NCBI GenBank assembly: GCA_025062325.1
Contig: JANXAL010000010.1
Span: 1 to 40,932, forward strand
Source: Roseiflexus sp.
GTDB lineage: Bacteria; Chloroflexota; Chloroflexia; Chloroflexales; Roseiflexaceae
Direction: 5' to 3'
DNA length: 40,932 bases
Shown here: positions 1-7,046 of the stretch, piece after piece
How positions within the stretch are numbered: the first letter of the stretch is position 1
Layout of the letters: each line of letters begins with the position of its first letter
Program-made: the position numbers and the translations under genes
The notes under the pieces: generated by a model
The model's input: the letters and a program-made list of their open reading frames with translations, nothing else
Told to the model about the DNA's origin: nothing
Databases searched by the model: none

Positions 1-1
1 C

Positions 2-988
2 TTCATCTCGAAGCACCAGGGGCGCATTCGCATCATGAAAGAGAAAGAACGCCTGGCGGAAGTGCCGATCATGCACCTGGAGCAGATCCTGATTTGCAGC
101 GATGGCGTTGGTCTGAGCAGCGACGTAGTGCGCGCCTGCGCCGAGGAGGGCATTCCCATTCACTTCCTCAATGGCGATCACGGCGGCGACTACGGCACCC
201 TGATGCACAGCGGCATCACCGGTATGGCGCTCACCCGCCGCGCACAGTTGCGCGCTGGCGACGACGAGCGCGGGCTGCTTCTGGCGCAGGCGTTCGCCAG
301 CGGCAAAATCCAGAGCCAGGCGAACATGCTGCGCTACGCTGCCAAGTATCGCAAAGAGAGCGACCCGGACCTGTACACTGACCTGATGCGCGCTGCGACC
401 GAAATCCTCGACGCCCTCCCGCCGCTGCGCGCCGTGCGCGGCGTCCTCACCGACGAAACCCGCGCCGCGCTGATGGGTCTCGAGGGGGTTGCCAGCGCGC
501 GCTACTGGGCAGCCGTCGCACGCATCATCCCCGACGACCTCGGCTGGCCTGGACGCGAAACGCGTGGCGCGCGCGACCGCTTCAACCAAGCGCTCAACTA
601 CGGCTATGGCGTCCTCCAGTCGCAGGTGCGCACCGCCCTGATCCTCGCCGGGCTGGACCCCAACGCTGGCTTCCTGCACGCCGACCGACCGGGCAAACCG
701 AGCCTGACGCTCGACCTGATCGAAGAGTTTCGCCAGGCAGTCGTCGACCGCACCCTGATCGGGCTGGTCAACCGCCAGTTCGAGATCGTTCAGCGCGACG
801 ACGGCTTGCTTGATGACGACACGCGCAAGCGCATCGCCGAGACAATCCTCAAGCGAATGGACAGCGCCGAGCCATACGAAGGCAAACGGCAGCCGCTGCG
901 CCACATTCTCCAGAGCCAGGCGCGCCACATCGCCACCTTCGTGCGCGGCGAACGCCCGACCTACGAACCGTTCGTGATGGGGTGGTGA
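2..988 (+). CDS. cas1: CRISPR-associated endonuclease Cas1 (5' end outside window)
   Basis: Integrase of the CRISPR adaptation complex: with Cas2 it inserts new spacers at the leader end of the array. The frame is open from base 2, reading FISKHQGRIRIMKEKERLAE, which is the usual strand-rich Cas1 N-terminal part, so the true start lies before the window and the ATG at 35 is internal. Counting from that ATG, the metal-binding residues are visible as E150 (GLEGVASARY), H215 (AGFLHADRPG) and D227/E230 (LTLDLIEEFR), in the usual order and spacing of the alpha-helical C-terminal domain. About 328 residues are visible, close to family length, so only a few N-terminal residues are missing. It is followed after 4 bases by cas2. 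Family assignment is secure; the CRISPR subtype cannot be told from this window. Confidence 0.96.
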   Translation, partial: FISKHQGRIRIMKEKERLAEVPIMHLEQILICSDGVGLSSDVVRACAEEGIPIHFLNGDHGGDYGTLMHSGITGMALTRRAQLRAGDDERGLLLAQAFASGKIQSQANMLRYAAKYRKESDPDLYTDLMRAATEILDALPPLRAVRGVLTDETRAALMGLEGVASARYWAAVARIIPDDLGWPGRETRGARDRFNQALNYGYGVLQSQVRTALILAGLDPNAGFLHADRPGKPSLTLDLIEEFRQAVVDRTLIGLVNRQFEIVQRDDGLLDDDTRKRIAETILKRMDSAEPYEGKRQPLRHILQSQARHIATFVRGERPTYEPFVMGW

Positions 989-992
989 CGCC

Positions 993-1250
993 ATGCGCTG
1001 CCTGCTGATCTACGACATCCCCGACGACCGGGTGCGGCAGAAGATCGCCGACGCCTGTCTCGACTACGGCTTACAGCGCATTCAGTACAGCGCCTTCAGC
1101 GGCAACCTCAGCCGCACCCACCAGCGCGAACTGATGACCGAAGTGAAGCGGCGACTGGGTAACAACGCTGGCAATATCCAGCTTTTCACCTTCCCGGACG
1201 ACATCTGGAACGCGCGGCGCGTCATCGACCAGGGAGGAAGCGATGATTGA
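993..1250 (+). CDS. cas2: CRISPR-associated protein Cas2
   Basis: Small ferredoxin-fold protein that dimerises and bridges two Cas1 dimers in the spacer-integration complex. The 85-residue length is typical. The N-terminus MRCLLIYDIPDDRVRQKIAD shows the family beta-1 strand and the conserved Asp (D8), followed by the GLQRIQYSAFSGNL stretch usual in Cas2. The start ATG lies 4 bases after the cas1 stop, and the stop overlaps the cas4 start by 8 bases, so the three genes are translationally coupled. Confidence 0.96.
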   Translation: MRCLLIYDIPDDRVRQKIADACLDYGLQRIQYSAFSGNLSRTHQRELMTEVKRRLGNNAGNIQLFTFPDDIWNARRVIDQGGSDD

Positions 1251-1839
1251 CGAAACCTTTGAAGTGACCGACCTGCGACAGTGGGCATACTGCCCGCGCG
1301 TCGTCTACTACCAGCACTGCCTGCCCGACATCCGACCAATGACCAACTTGATGATCGCCGGGATGGAAGAGCACCGAGCAGAAAGCGGGCGCGAAGAGCG
1401 GCGTTCGCTCCGCACCTACGGGCTGAAACAGGGCGAACGATTCTTCGACGTACAGTTGCGCTCAGAAGCGCTTGGGCTGCGCGGGCGCGTCGATCTGGTC
1501 ATCGCCATTCCCGACCGGCGCCACGCAACCGAGGCGATTGTGGTGGAATATAAAAGCACCGAAGGCAAAGCCGCCCCACACGTCAAACTGCAACTCACCG
1601 CCTACGCGCTTATGATCGAAGAAGCGTGGGGCATCCCGGTCAAACGCGGCTTCATCTACCACATGCCGGAGCGCAAAGCCGAAGCAGTGACGATCAGCGC
1701 CGCGCTGCGGGAGCGTGTGCGCGCGGCAGTCGCCGACATCCGCGAAACCGTTGACCGCGAACGCATGCCCGCGCCGCCTGCCTCGCGCCGCCAATGCGCC
1801 GTCTGCGAATTTCGCCGCTTCTGCAACGATGTTGTGTAA
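1243..1839 (+). CDS. cas4: CRISPR-associated exonuclease Cas4
   Basis: RecB-family nuclease with a 4Fe-4S cluster, which in type I systems trims pre-spacers and helps to select the PAM side. Seen here in 198 residues: first cluster Cys C17 (WAYCPR); nuclease core with D84 (GRVDLVI), E102 and K104 (VVEYKS) and Q117 (QLTAYALMIEE); last three cluster Cys C185, C188 and C194 (CAVCEFRRFC). All key residues are present. It overlaps cas2 by 8 bases (1243-1250) and is last in the order cas1-cas2-cas4; in many systems cas4 comes before cas1. No CRISPR repeat follows within the next kilobases. Confidence 0.95.
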   Translation: MIDETFEVTDLRQWAYCPRVVYYQHCLPDIRPMTNLMIAGMEEHRAESGREERRSLRTYGLKQGERFFDVQLRSEALGLRGRVDLVIAIPDRRHATEAIVVEYKSTEGKAAPHVKLQLTAYALMIEEAWGIPVKRGFIYHMPERKAEAVTISAALRERVRAAVADIRETVDRERMPAPPASRRQCAVCEFRRFCNDVV

Positions 1840-1857
1840 AAAAATATAAGGTCAGGG

Positions 1858-2667
1858 GTGATGAAACGTTTCTTCAAGCGAACCCTCGGGCTGTTGCTCA
1901 TCAGCGCCGGGATTGCAGGACTGATCATCAGCCTGGCAGGGCTATTCATCGGATTGCCAGCACTCAGTGCAGCGGAAGAGGCGTTACTCAGGCGCACTGG
2001 AGATCTTGACCAGGCGCTGATCGCTGCTGCCGACGGATTGACCGTCGCCGATGCATCGCTTTCCAGCGCAACCGAAACGATCAACGCTGTCGAAACGACC
2101 GTCCGAAGTTCCAGGCAGGCTCTCAGCGATACATTGCCAGCGATCAACCGTATCGGTACGCTAGTCGGCGTCGAAATCCCGCGCACCATTCGCTCAACGC
2201 AGCGAACACTGGCATCGGCGCGCGAAACAGCCCGCGTCGCCGACGCTGTGCTTGGGGCGATCAGCCGGATCGGGCTGCTCGACGCCAACACCTATAATCC
2301 GGATATACCGCTCAACCAGGCAATCCAGCAGGTATCCGACAGCCTTGATCCTCTGCCCGCCTCTCTAATCGACGCACGTGATCGGTTGATCGTCACCAGC
2401 GCTAATCTCCGTCAGATCGGCGCGAACACCGAGGCGGTCGCCGATGGCGTAGCGGAGATCAACGCCAGTTTCCGTGACGCGCGCCAGGTGATCAATCGCT
2501 ACCAGGCGCTGGTGACCGATCTGAGAGCTGATCTAGCAGCGCTGCGTGCAGCGCTGCCTGTCTGGTTTAGCATAGCACGGATAGTGCTAGCGATCCTGTC
2601 GGTCTGGTTCGCCCTGGTACAGATCGTCCTCTTTGCGCAAGGCCTGACGATGCTGCGCCAGCTCTAG
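1858..2667 (+). CDS. Two-TM membrane protein with long coiled-coil middle
   Basis: Not recognised as a named family. An N-terminal membrane segment (about residues 8-32, LLLISAGIAGLIISLAGLFI) is followed by roughly 190 hydrophilic residues rich in Ala, Thr, Ser and heptad-like Leu/Val/Ile, then a C-terminal membrane segment (about 240-263). This arrangement suggests a coiled-coil rod held by two membrane anchors, as in methyl-accepting or structural membrane proteins, but no signalling domain is present. The start is GTG at 1858 or ATG at 1861; the G-rich AGGGGTG just before overlaps both. It begins 18 bases after cas4 on the same strand and could be read through from the cas operon, though nothing links it to CRISPR function. 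Confidence 0.8.
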   Translation: MMKRFFKRTLGLLLISAGIAGLIISLAGLFIGLPALSAAEEALLRRTGDLDQALIAAADGLTVADASLSSATETINAVETTVRSSRQALSDTLPAINRIGTLVGVEIPRTIRSTQRTLASARETARVADAVLGAISRIGLLDANTYNPDIPLNQAIQQVSDSLDPLPASLIDARDRLIVTSANLRQIGANTEAVADGVAEINASFRDARQVINRYQALVTDLRADLAALRAALPVWFSIARIVLAILSVWFALVQIVLFAQGLTMLRQL

Positions 2668-2677
2668 ACCCAGTCTC

Positions 2678-2708
2678 GCGCCTGCGCCATCAGTCATGAC
2701 GCAGGCGC
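2678..2708. terminator. Hairpin between convergent genes
   Basis: GCGCCTGCG at 2678-2686 pairs perfectly with CGCAGGCGC at 2700-2708 around a 13-base loop. It sits between the converging genes ending at 2667 (+) and 2717 (-), where a bidirectional transcription end is expected. No T-run follows, so this is inferred from position and structure only. Confidence 0.45.
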
Positions 2709-2716
2709 CGGTATGG

Positions 2717-2995
2717 CTAAGGCTCCTTCCATATATCCTCATCATCAAGATCGAGGTCGGTCAGCAGTTCCCGCGCTTCGTCTGCCAGCGCTGCTGGAAC
2801 GTACACCTTCACGATACTGAGAGGACCCTGAAGCAAACCGTAGATCCCGGCAACAGCTTCACCCATCAAATGCGCCGGTACTCCCGCATCTTCCAGGTAC
2901 GAACGGATCATCTGCGCGCGGATCATCCCTTCAACTACTGCAACACACACCGGACCGACGCCATCGCCGTCACCGCCAGTGCATTCTCCGCTCAT
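2717..2995 (-). CDS. DUF2007-like putative signal-transducing protein
   Basis: About 92 residues from the ATG at 2995. The segment CVAVVEGMIRAQMIRSYLED, then GIYGLLQGPLSIVKVYVPA and a Leu/Asp-rich end (LLTDLDLDDED), matches the pattern of the DUF2007 'putative signal transducing protein' family: a small alpha/beta fold in which a strand reads a change of source followed by an 'L.n.aGI.a.l' helix. The molecular role of this family is not established. The frame is open further upstream to 3070, but those codons are poor in family features; the internal ATG gives the usual family length. It converges with the coiled-coil gene. Confidence 0.7.
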   Translation of the reverse strand: MSGECTGGDGDGVGPVCVAVVEGMIRAQMIRSYLEDAGVPAHLMGEAVAGIYGLLQGPLSIVKVYVPAALADEARELLTDLDLDDEDIWKEP

Positions 2996-3115
2996 CTCTC
3001 GCTGCCTGGCCACCCGCCAGCGTAGCATATAATTGTTTATGCCCGATATTGGCACAGTACGCAGCATCATTGGTGCAATCCCCCCGAACGTTACGGAGCA
3101 AGAAAGCGCGATTGC

Positions 3116-3560
3116 GTGATACTAACGCTCCCAATCTTCGATGGTCATAATGATACACTATTCAGTCTCTATACTGCAGAGCACGATGACACATTCTTCG
3201 CATCGGCCAATGGCCACCTCGATCTGGTAAGTGCCCAAGCTGGCGGTTTCGCCGGCGGATTCTTCGCCATCTTCCCTACTTCTCCAGATGTACTCCCCGA
3301 TGATGGCAGACTCCCCGACCCGTTGCCACATCCACATGCACTGCAAACAGGACTGGGCGCGACGGCGCTTCTCTTCCGCATCAAATCCAATCCGCCGGGC
3401 AGATATGCGTTGTGCGCACCGTCGGCGACATTGAGCGCGGCCTCCGAACCAATGCCTTGAGCGTCATCTTAGTGGACGATGAGCCATCGCTGCGTAAACT
3501 GGCGCACGAGAACCGGTTCCACATTTTGCAAAAAACGCGGCAGGCGCGATTCATCGAACC
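3116..3560 (+). pseudogene. Decayed membrane dipeptidase (peptidase M19)
   Basis: The first frame (GTG at 3116) reads LPIFDGHNDTLFSLYTA and GGFAGGFFAIF, the N-terminal part of renal-dipeptidase-like M19 enzymes; HND carries the first zinc ligands. Near 3381-3395 the homology moves to another frame, which reads AGQICVVRTVGDIERGLRTN and ALSVIL. It then jumps directly to a C-terminal-like piece, LRKLAHENRFHILQKTRQ. Families of this type are about 350-400 residues long, so most of the catalytic barrel is missing. One frameshift and one large internal deletion make this a pseudogene. Family call is from recognised sequence pattern; the exact frameshift base is not resolvable by eye. Confidence 0.75.
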
Positions 3561-3609
3561 TTCACCAAGGTGCGGAAAAATTAGGAAGGGGAGAATAAAG
3601 ATGAGATAG

Positions 3610-3737
3610 GGCAGGAAAAAGGTTTGAAGGTTGAAGCGCTGAAGAGCGAAGGTTAGTAAAGTTGAAGGTTGAAGGTTCGAGGGTTAGAAGGTTGCGAGAT
3701 CAGAGGGTTGAAGACCAAAAGAATCCCTAAACCGCAC
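3610..3737. repeat. Degenerate GAAGGTTGAAGGTT low-complexity stretch
   Basis: A purine-rich stretch built from imperfect copies of GAAGGTTGAAGGTT / GAGGGTTAGAAGG, with no coding pattern. It leads into a CCCTAACCCCTAACCCCT tract that touches the start codon of the next gene. Confidence 0.6.
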
Positions 3738-3740
3738 CGT

Positions 3741-3763
3741 CTAACCCTTAACCCCTAACCCCT
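3741..3763. repeat. Telomere-like CCCTAA tract touching a start codon
   Basis: CTAACCCTTAACCCC then TAACCCCT runs straight into the ATG at 3764, in the place where a ribosome binding site would be expected. The opposite strand has four G-runs separated by TTA, a pattern able to form a G-quadruplex. Similar tracts occur at 14889, 16971, 29053, 29250 and 32921. Confidence 0.8.
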
Positions 3764-4480
3764 ATGAAAGCTCTCATCCTCGCAGCTGGCGCAGGAACGC
3801 GCCTTCGCCCGCTCACTGATACATGCCCTAAACCGATGCTACCGGTCGCCGGACGCCCGCTCCTGGAATGGACGCTGGAGTGGTTGAAACGATATGGCGT
3901 CACCGAAGCGGCGCTCAACCTTCACCACCTGCCGGACGTGGTGCGCGGCGGACTGGGAGACGGTTCCCGTTTTGGAATGCGATTGCGCTACGCAGTCGAA
4001 GAAGAACTGCGCGGCACTGCGGGCGCACTCCATAACTTTCCTGGTTTCTTCGATCAGACGTTTCTCGTGATCTACGGCGATTTGCTTCTCGACATCGACC
4101 TCGATGATCTGATTCGGTTTCATCATCAGCAGGGCGCCGTCATGACTCTGGCGCTCAAACGCACCGAAACGCCGCACTCCCAGGGCATGCTTGACATCGA
4201 TGCAACCGGTCGGGTGACGCGCTTCGTCGAAAAACCGACAGTCTGGGATGGTGGTGATACGGCAAATGCTGGCGTCTACGTTTGTGAACCAGACGTTATC
4301 TCCTGGACGCCGCCTGGCGTCAGCGATTTCGGTCACGACATTATTCCGGCGTTACTGCGCGCTGGCGCACCGGTGTATGGTCGTCCTTTGCGAGGCTACC
4401 TGCTCGACATCGGAACCCCGGCGGCGTATGCACAGGCGCAGCAGGAGTGGCAGAGACGTCGGGAAGATCGGCGAGATTGA
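3764..4480 (+). CDS. Sugar-1-phosphate nucleotidyltransferase
   Basis: Transfers NMP to a sugar-1-phosphate to make a nucleotide sugar for surface polysaccharide or lipopolysaccharide-like products. The 238 residues show the whole catalytic domain: signature GAGTRLRPLT (residues 9-18), K23 in CPKPMLPVAG, VIYGDLLLDID with the metal-binding Asp, FVEKP and a late NAGVYV. There is no C-terminal left-handed beta-helix, so it is a short, single-domain member; glucose-1-phosphate thymidylyl-, mannose-1-phosphate guanylyl- or MurNAc-1-phosphate uridylyl-transfer are all possible. No Shine-Dalgarno sequence precedes the ATG; a CCCCTAACCCCT tract touches it. No sugar-pathway genes are next to it. Confidence 0.9.
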   Translation: MKALILAAGAGTRLRPLTDTCPKPMLPVAGRPLLEWTLEWLKRYGVTEAALNLHHLPDVVRGGLGDGSRFGMRLRYAVEEELRGTAGALHNFPGFFDQTFLVIYGDLLLDIDLDDLIRFHHQQGAVMTLALKRTETPHSQGMLDIDATGRVTRFVEKPTVWDGGDTANAGVYVCEPDVISWTPPGVSDFGHDIIPALLRAGAPVYGRPLRGYLLDIGTPAAYAQAQQEWQRRREDRRD

Positions 4481-4542
4481 AGAGAGGAAGGTTACAGGTG
4501 AGAAGGTAGATACGTGTAGGGGCGTTGCAGGTTCAAATGTAG

Positions 4543-4780
4543 TAGCGACGTTGCATCGCAACGTCGCTGCACATCGCATCGCAACGTCGCTGCACATCGC
4601 ATCGCAACGTCGCTGCACATCGCATCGCAACGTCGCTGCACATCGCATCGCAACGTCGCTGCACATCGCATCGCAACGTCGCTGCACGTTGCATCGCAAC
4701 GTCGCTGCACGTTGCATCGCAACGTCGCTGCACATCGCATCGCAACGTCGCTGCACGTTGCATCGCAACGTCGCCGCCCA
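4543..4780. repeat. 23-bp tandem repeat array, about ten copies
   Basis: The core ACGTCGCTGC recurs at 4561, 4584, 4607, 4630, 4653, 4676, 4699, 4722, 4745 and, degenerate, 4768: exactly 23 bases each time. The unit is GCAACGTCGCTGCAC followed by ATCGCATC (type a) or by GTTGCATC (type b). The copies run a-a-a-a-a-b-b-a-b. Type b contains the palindrome CGTTGCATCGCAACG, and the left border GTAGCGACGTTGC is an inverted copy of the core. There are no spacers, so it is not CRISPR. A 23-bp unit changes frame at every copy and has no stop in several frames, which creates false open frames. Confidence 0.95.
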
Positions 4781-4863
4781 TTCCACCGCAAGCCGCTGCT
4801 ATCGGCAATGACAAGTTGAAGTCGCCAATTGCACGTTGCATAAAAGTTGACAGGAGTTGTCCA

Positions 4864-5032
4864 TAGGGGCATCGCGCCGCAATGCCGGGGTTGCACGCGC
4901 GAAGGTAATGTTGAAAGTGTGTCGAGCGCCATGATCACCGCCCGCGGGCGCGCAGCGTCAATCCCGCATGGTCAGCCATCGCTTGCATCCACACACTGCC
5001 ACGCTGCGGAGGCTTGCCATCGGATGCCCCTA
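4864..5032. mobile_element. Candidate small element with inverted ends
   Basis: TAGGGGCATC at 4864-4873 is exactly inverted as GATGCCCCTA at 5023-5032, 169 bases end to end. The interior has no gene. No convincing target duplication is seen next to the ends, so this is a proposal based on the perfect 10-bp inverted pair and on the size. Confidence 0.3.
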
Positions 5033-5075
5033 GTCTAGTGTTATGGGTTACTCCTGCCAATACCAAAGGTTTTTA

Positions 5076-5229
5076 AGTGACAAGTTTTATCGCATCGCCC
5101 GTTTCCAGGCATCAGGACACCCTCTCCCCCTTCTCCCCTAGTGGGAGAAGGGGGCCGGGGGATGAGGGAACAAAGGGCGACAGGCCGCAGCAAACCTCCA
5201 TCGCACCCAAAAACTCTACCTTCGTGAGG
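5076..5229 (+). mobile_element. Dispersed palindromic (MITE-like) repeat, copy A, divergent
   Basis: Shares with copies B (25384) and C (29073) the GGCATCAGGAC segment, the core palindrome CCCCCTTCTCCC (5126-5137) / GGGAGAAGGGGG (5143-5154), then GGGGGATGAGGG, AAAGGGCG, CAGGCCGCAGCAAA and CGCACCCAAAAACTCTAC. The right end resembles that of B, but the left inverted end is degraded, suggesting an old copy. Confidence 0.7.
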
Positions 5230-5281
5230 GAAAGGAGCCGGAGGGAGTGAGGAAGAGATCAGACGTCGAGACCGAAAAATA

Positions 5282-5315
5282 TGCTTGCATTTCAAAAAAC
5301 CTGCCCCTGCAAGCA
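5282..5315 (-). terminator. Hairpin downstream of the glycoside hydrolase
   Basis: TGCTTGCA (5282-5289) pairs with TGCAAGCA (5308-5315) across an 18-base loop that on the minus strand holds a TTTTTT run. It lies 46 bases beyond the stop of the minus-strand gene. The T-run is in the loop rather than after the stem, so the terminator call is weak. Confidence 0.3.
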
Positions 5316-5361
5316 GGATGCTCGTTGTGGGCGCCTGCAAGGGCGTGTTGAATGGAAACAG

Positions 5362-6852
5362 CTACGGCGTGACAAATTCCACATACTGCGGCAATTCATT
5401 GACTGCGCGCGGAATCAAGCCATCGCGGTTCTCGTCGGAGCAATAGTACGTCGCTGGGGTCGGGAGGTTCAACTGGTCAGTGCAGATGGCGGTCACGCCA
5501 GGCGGAACCTGGAGATTGTACAGCACTGGAAAGTCGGTGCGCGGCACCCAGAGCACATACAGACGATTCCGACCCTTCTCAAACGTGAGCACCTGCACAC
5601 GACTGATCTGCTCTGGCGCCGGTTCGACTAGCGGCGGACCAACATAGTGCGCCCCTGAGAGCAACCGCGCCGAGTTGCGAAAGGCGTAGAACGACGGGCG
5701 AGGCGCTAGTCCGTCATCTGTTTCGTCGATCAGGTGGCTATGCAGGAAGCCCTCACCACGGAATGATACCGGATACCAGAAGGCGCCCAGCAGGTTGAGT
5801 GCAATCGCCTGCGCGTAGATCCGTGCGGCATAGTTCGCCTGGCGGCGTAAGAAATTAGGAGGACAGTTTGACGGCGCGGTGCATGTTGCCGCAATTTCAG
5901 TCGCCACCATCGGTTTTGCACGCAGCCCGTGATCATCGAGCAGGCGTCGCAATCGCCAGTACTTGAACAACAGGCGATCGCCAGCCCCCCATTCACCATA
6001 GGCATGGAAACTAAGCGCATCGAATGAGTTGGCCGCACCGGCCGCCAGCATACCGCGCACAAACCCCAGTGTGTCCGTGTCGTCGGGCCAGCGATGCATC
6101 AATGCGCCGCCCCACACCTGAGCATTCGGATTGCCTGCTTTGACCGCCGGATATACTGCGCGCAGCACCTGACCATAGTAGTCACCGCCATAATATGGCG
6201 CCTCGTAGGTTGCCCAGCACCCAAATCCCTCGTTGCCGATCACTTCGTCCGGTCGAAAATCAGGCTCATTCCAAATCTCCCAGTAGTCGACCCGCAGATC
6301 GCCGCCGGAGAAGCGCTGCGCTGCGGCACGCATAAATGCGGCAAAATCAGCAATTGCGTCCGGGCGCGGTGCACTACAGAGCTTCCCCGGGATGCTCTGC
6401 GCCCACGAAGGCGACCATTGCACAACCAGAGTCGGCTCGATGCCTGCAGCGCGCAGGCGACGCACGTTGCGTTCAACATCGGCAATCGCCTCCCAGCGAT
6501 ACCCGCCGCCACGCACCGGCTCAACCAGCGCCCACAGTACATCACCAGCGCGTGACCAGCGCGGACTCGCCTCAACCACCAGCGGTATCACCGAATCTGG
6601 TGCATAGGTGCGCACATCGAAACCAAAGGGATTGGGAGGGACAGGTGTGCCAATGAACGGCAGATACACACGGTGCGTCGCCTGAATGCCGATGTCCGCT
6701 TCCGATGTTGCCGACGTTTCTAAGGAGACTTCATCAGCCGTGCGGTTGCCAGGGAGACCAGGAAACGGCTCCTGCCATGCCGCTGCAGGAATAGCCGGAG
6801 TCAGCGCATAGAGCAGGACAATAGCAATGAAGAAGCGGCGAAGACGTGTCAT
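5362..6852 (-). CDS. Secreted glycoside hydrolase, GH5/GH39-like TIM barrel
   Basis: About 496 residues from the ATG at 6852 (a TTG at 6867 is possible). An N-terminal Arg pair and the hydrophobic run FFIAIVLLYALTPAIPAAAW form a signal peptide, so the enzyme is exported. The barrel shows VVQWSPSWAQ, then DYWEIWNEPD with the likely acid/base Glu (about E196), FDALSFHAYG, and PMVATEIAATC with the likely nucleophile Glu (about E319). Two catalytic Glu after strands 4 and 7 are the clan GH-A arrangement; WNEPD is typical of GH39-like and related glycan hydrolases. A Cys-containing C-terminal strand region follows. Substrate is not evident. It stands alone, opposite in strand to both neighbours. 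Confidence 0.85.
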   Translation of the reverse strand: MTRLRRFFIAIVLLYALTPAIPAAAWQEPFPGLPGNRTADEVSLETSATSEADIGIQATHRVYLPFIGTPVPPNPFGFDVRTYAPDSVIPLVVEASPRWSRAGDVLWALVEPVRGGGYRWEAIADVERNVRRLRAAGIEPTLVVQWSPSWAQSIPGKLCSAPRPDAIADFAAFMRAAAQRFSGGDLRVDYWEIWNEPDFRPDEVIGNEGFGCWATYEAPYYGGDYYGQVLRAVYPAVKAGNPNAQVWGGALMHRWPDDTDTLGFVRGMLAAGAANSFDALSFHAYGEWGAGDRLLFKYWRLRRLLDDHGLRAKPMVATEIAATCTAPSNCPPNFLRRQANYAARIYAQAIALNLLGAFWYPVSFRGEGFLHSHLIDETDDGLAPRPSFYAFRNSARLLSGAHYVGPPLVEPAPEQISRVQVLTFEKGRNRLYVLWVPRTDFPVLYNLQVPPGVTAICTDQLNLPTPATYYCSDENRDGLIPRAVNELPQYVEFVTP

Positions 6853-7046
6853 GAAAGCGCTGCGCAATGTTCCCCGTTTCCGTGCGCATTATACACCATC
6901 TCTCTCATTGAAACAGACAAAGTATTCATACGATTTGATAACAATTCTGTGACAATCAACTAAATTTGCACCCGTATCGTCTCCCTGACGCAGCGCGTTG
7001 TAACTCCCAGGCGTATGCTGAGAATAGGGCGAGGGGAGGCGTTCCA

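Larger units (their letters stand above)
4781..5361. other. Gene-free stretch with small elements
   Basis: No coding pattern is seen here. The stretch holds a candidate small element with 10-bp inverted ends (4864-5032), dispersed palindromic repeat copy A (about 5076-5229) and a hairpin (5282-5315) beyond the end of the glycoside hydrolase gene. Confidence 0.6.

Noticed and set aside
4543-4780. CRISPR array
   Set aside because: Units are head to tail without spacers, and unit differences are only 2-3 bases; not a CRISPR despite nearby cas genes.
4352-4938. Long open frames on both strands over the 23-bp array
   Set aside because: The unit has no stop in several frames and its period is not a multiple of three; the predicted products are only repeated MCSDVAMRCAATLRC-like motifs.
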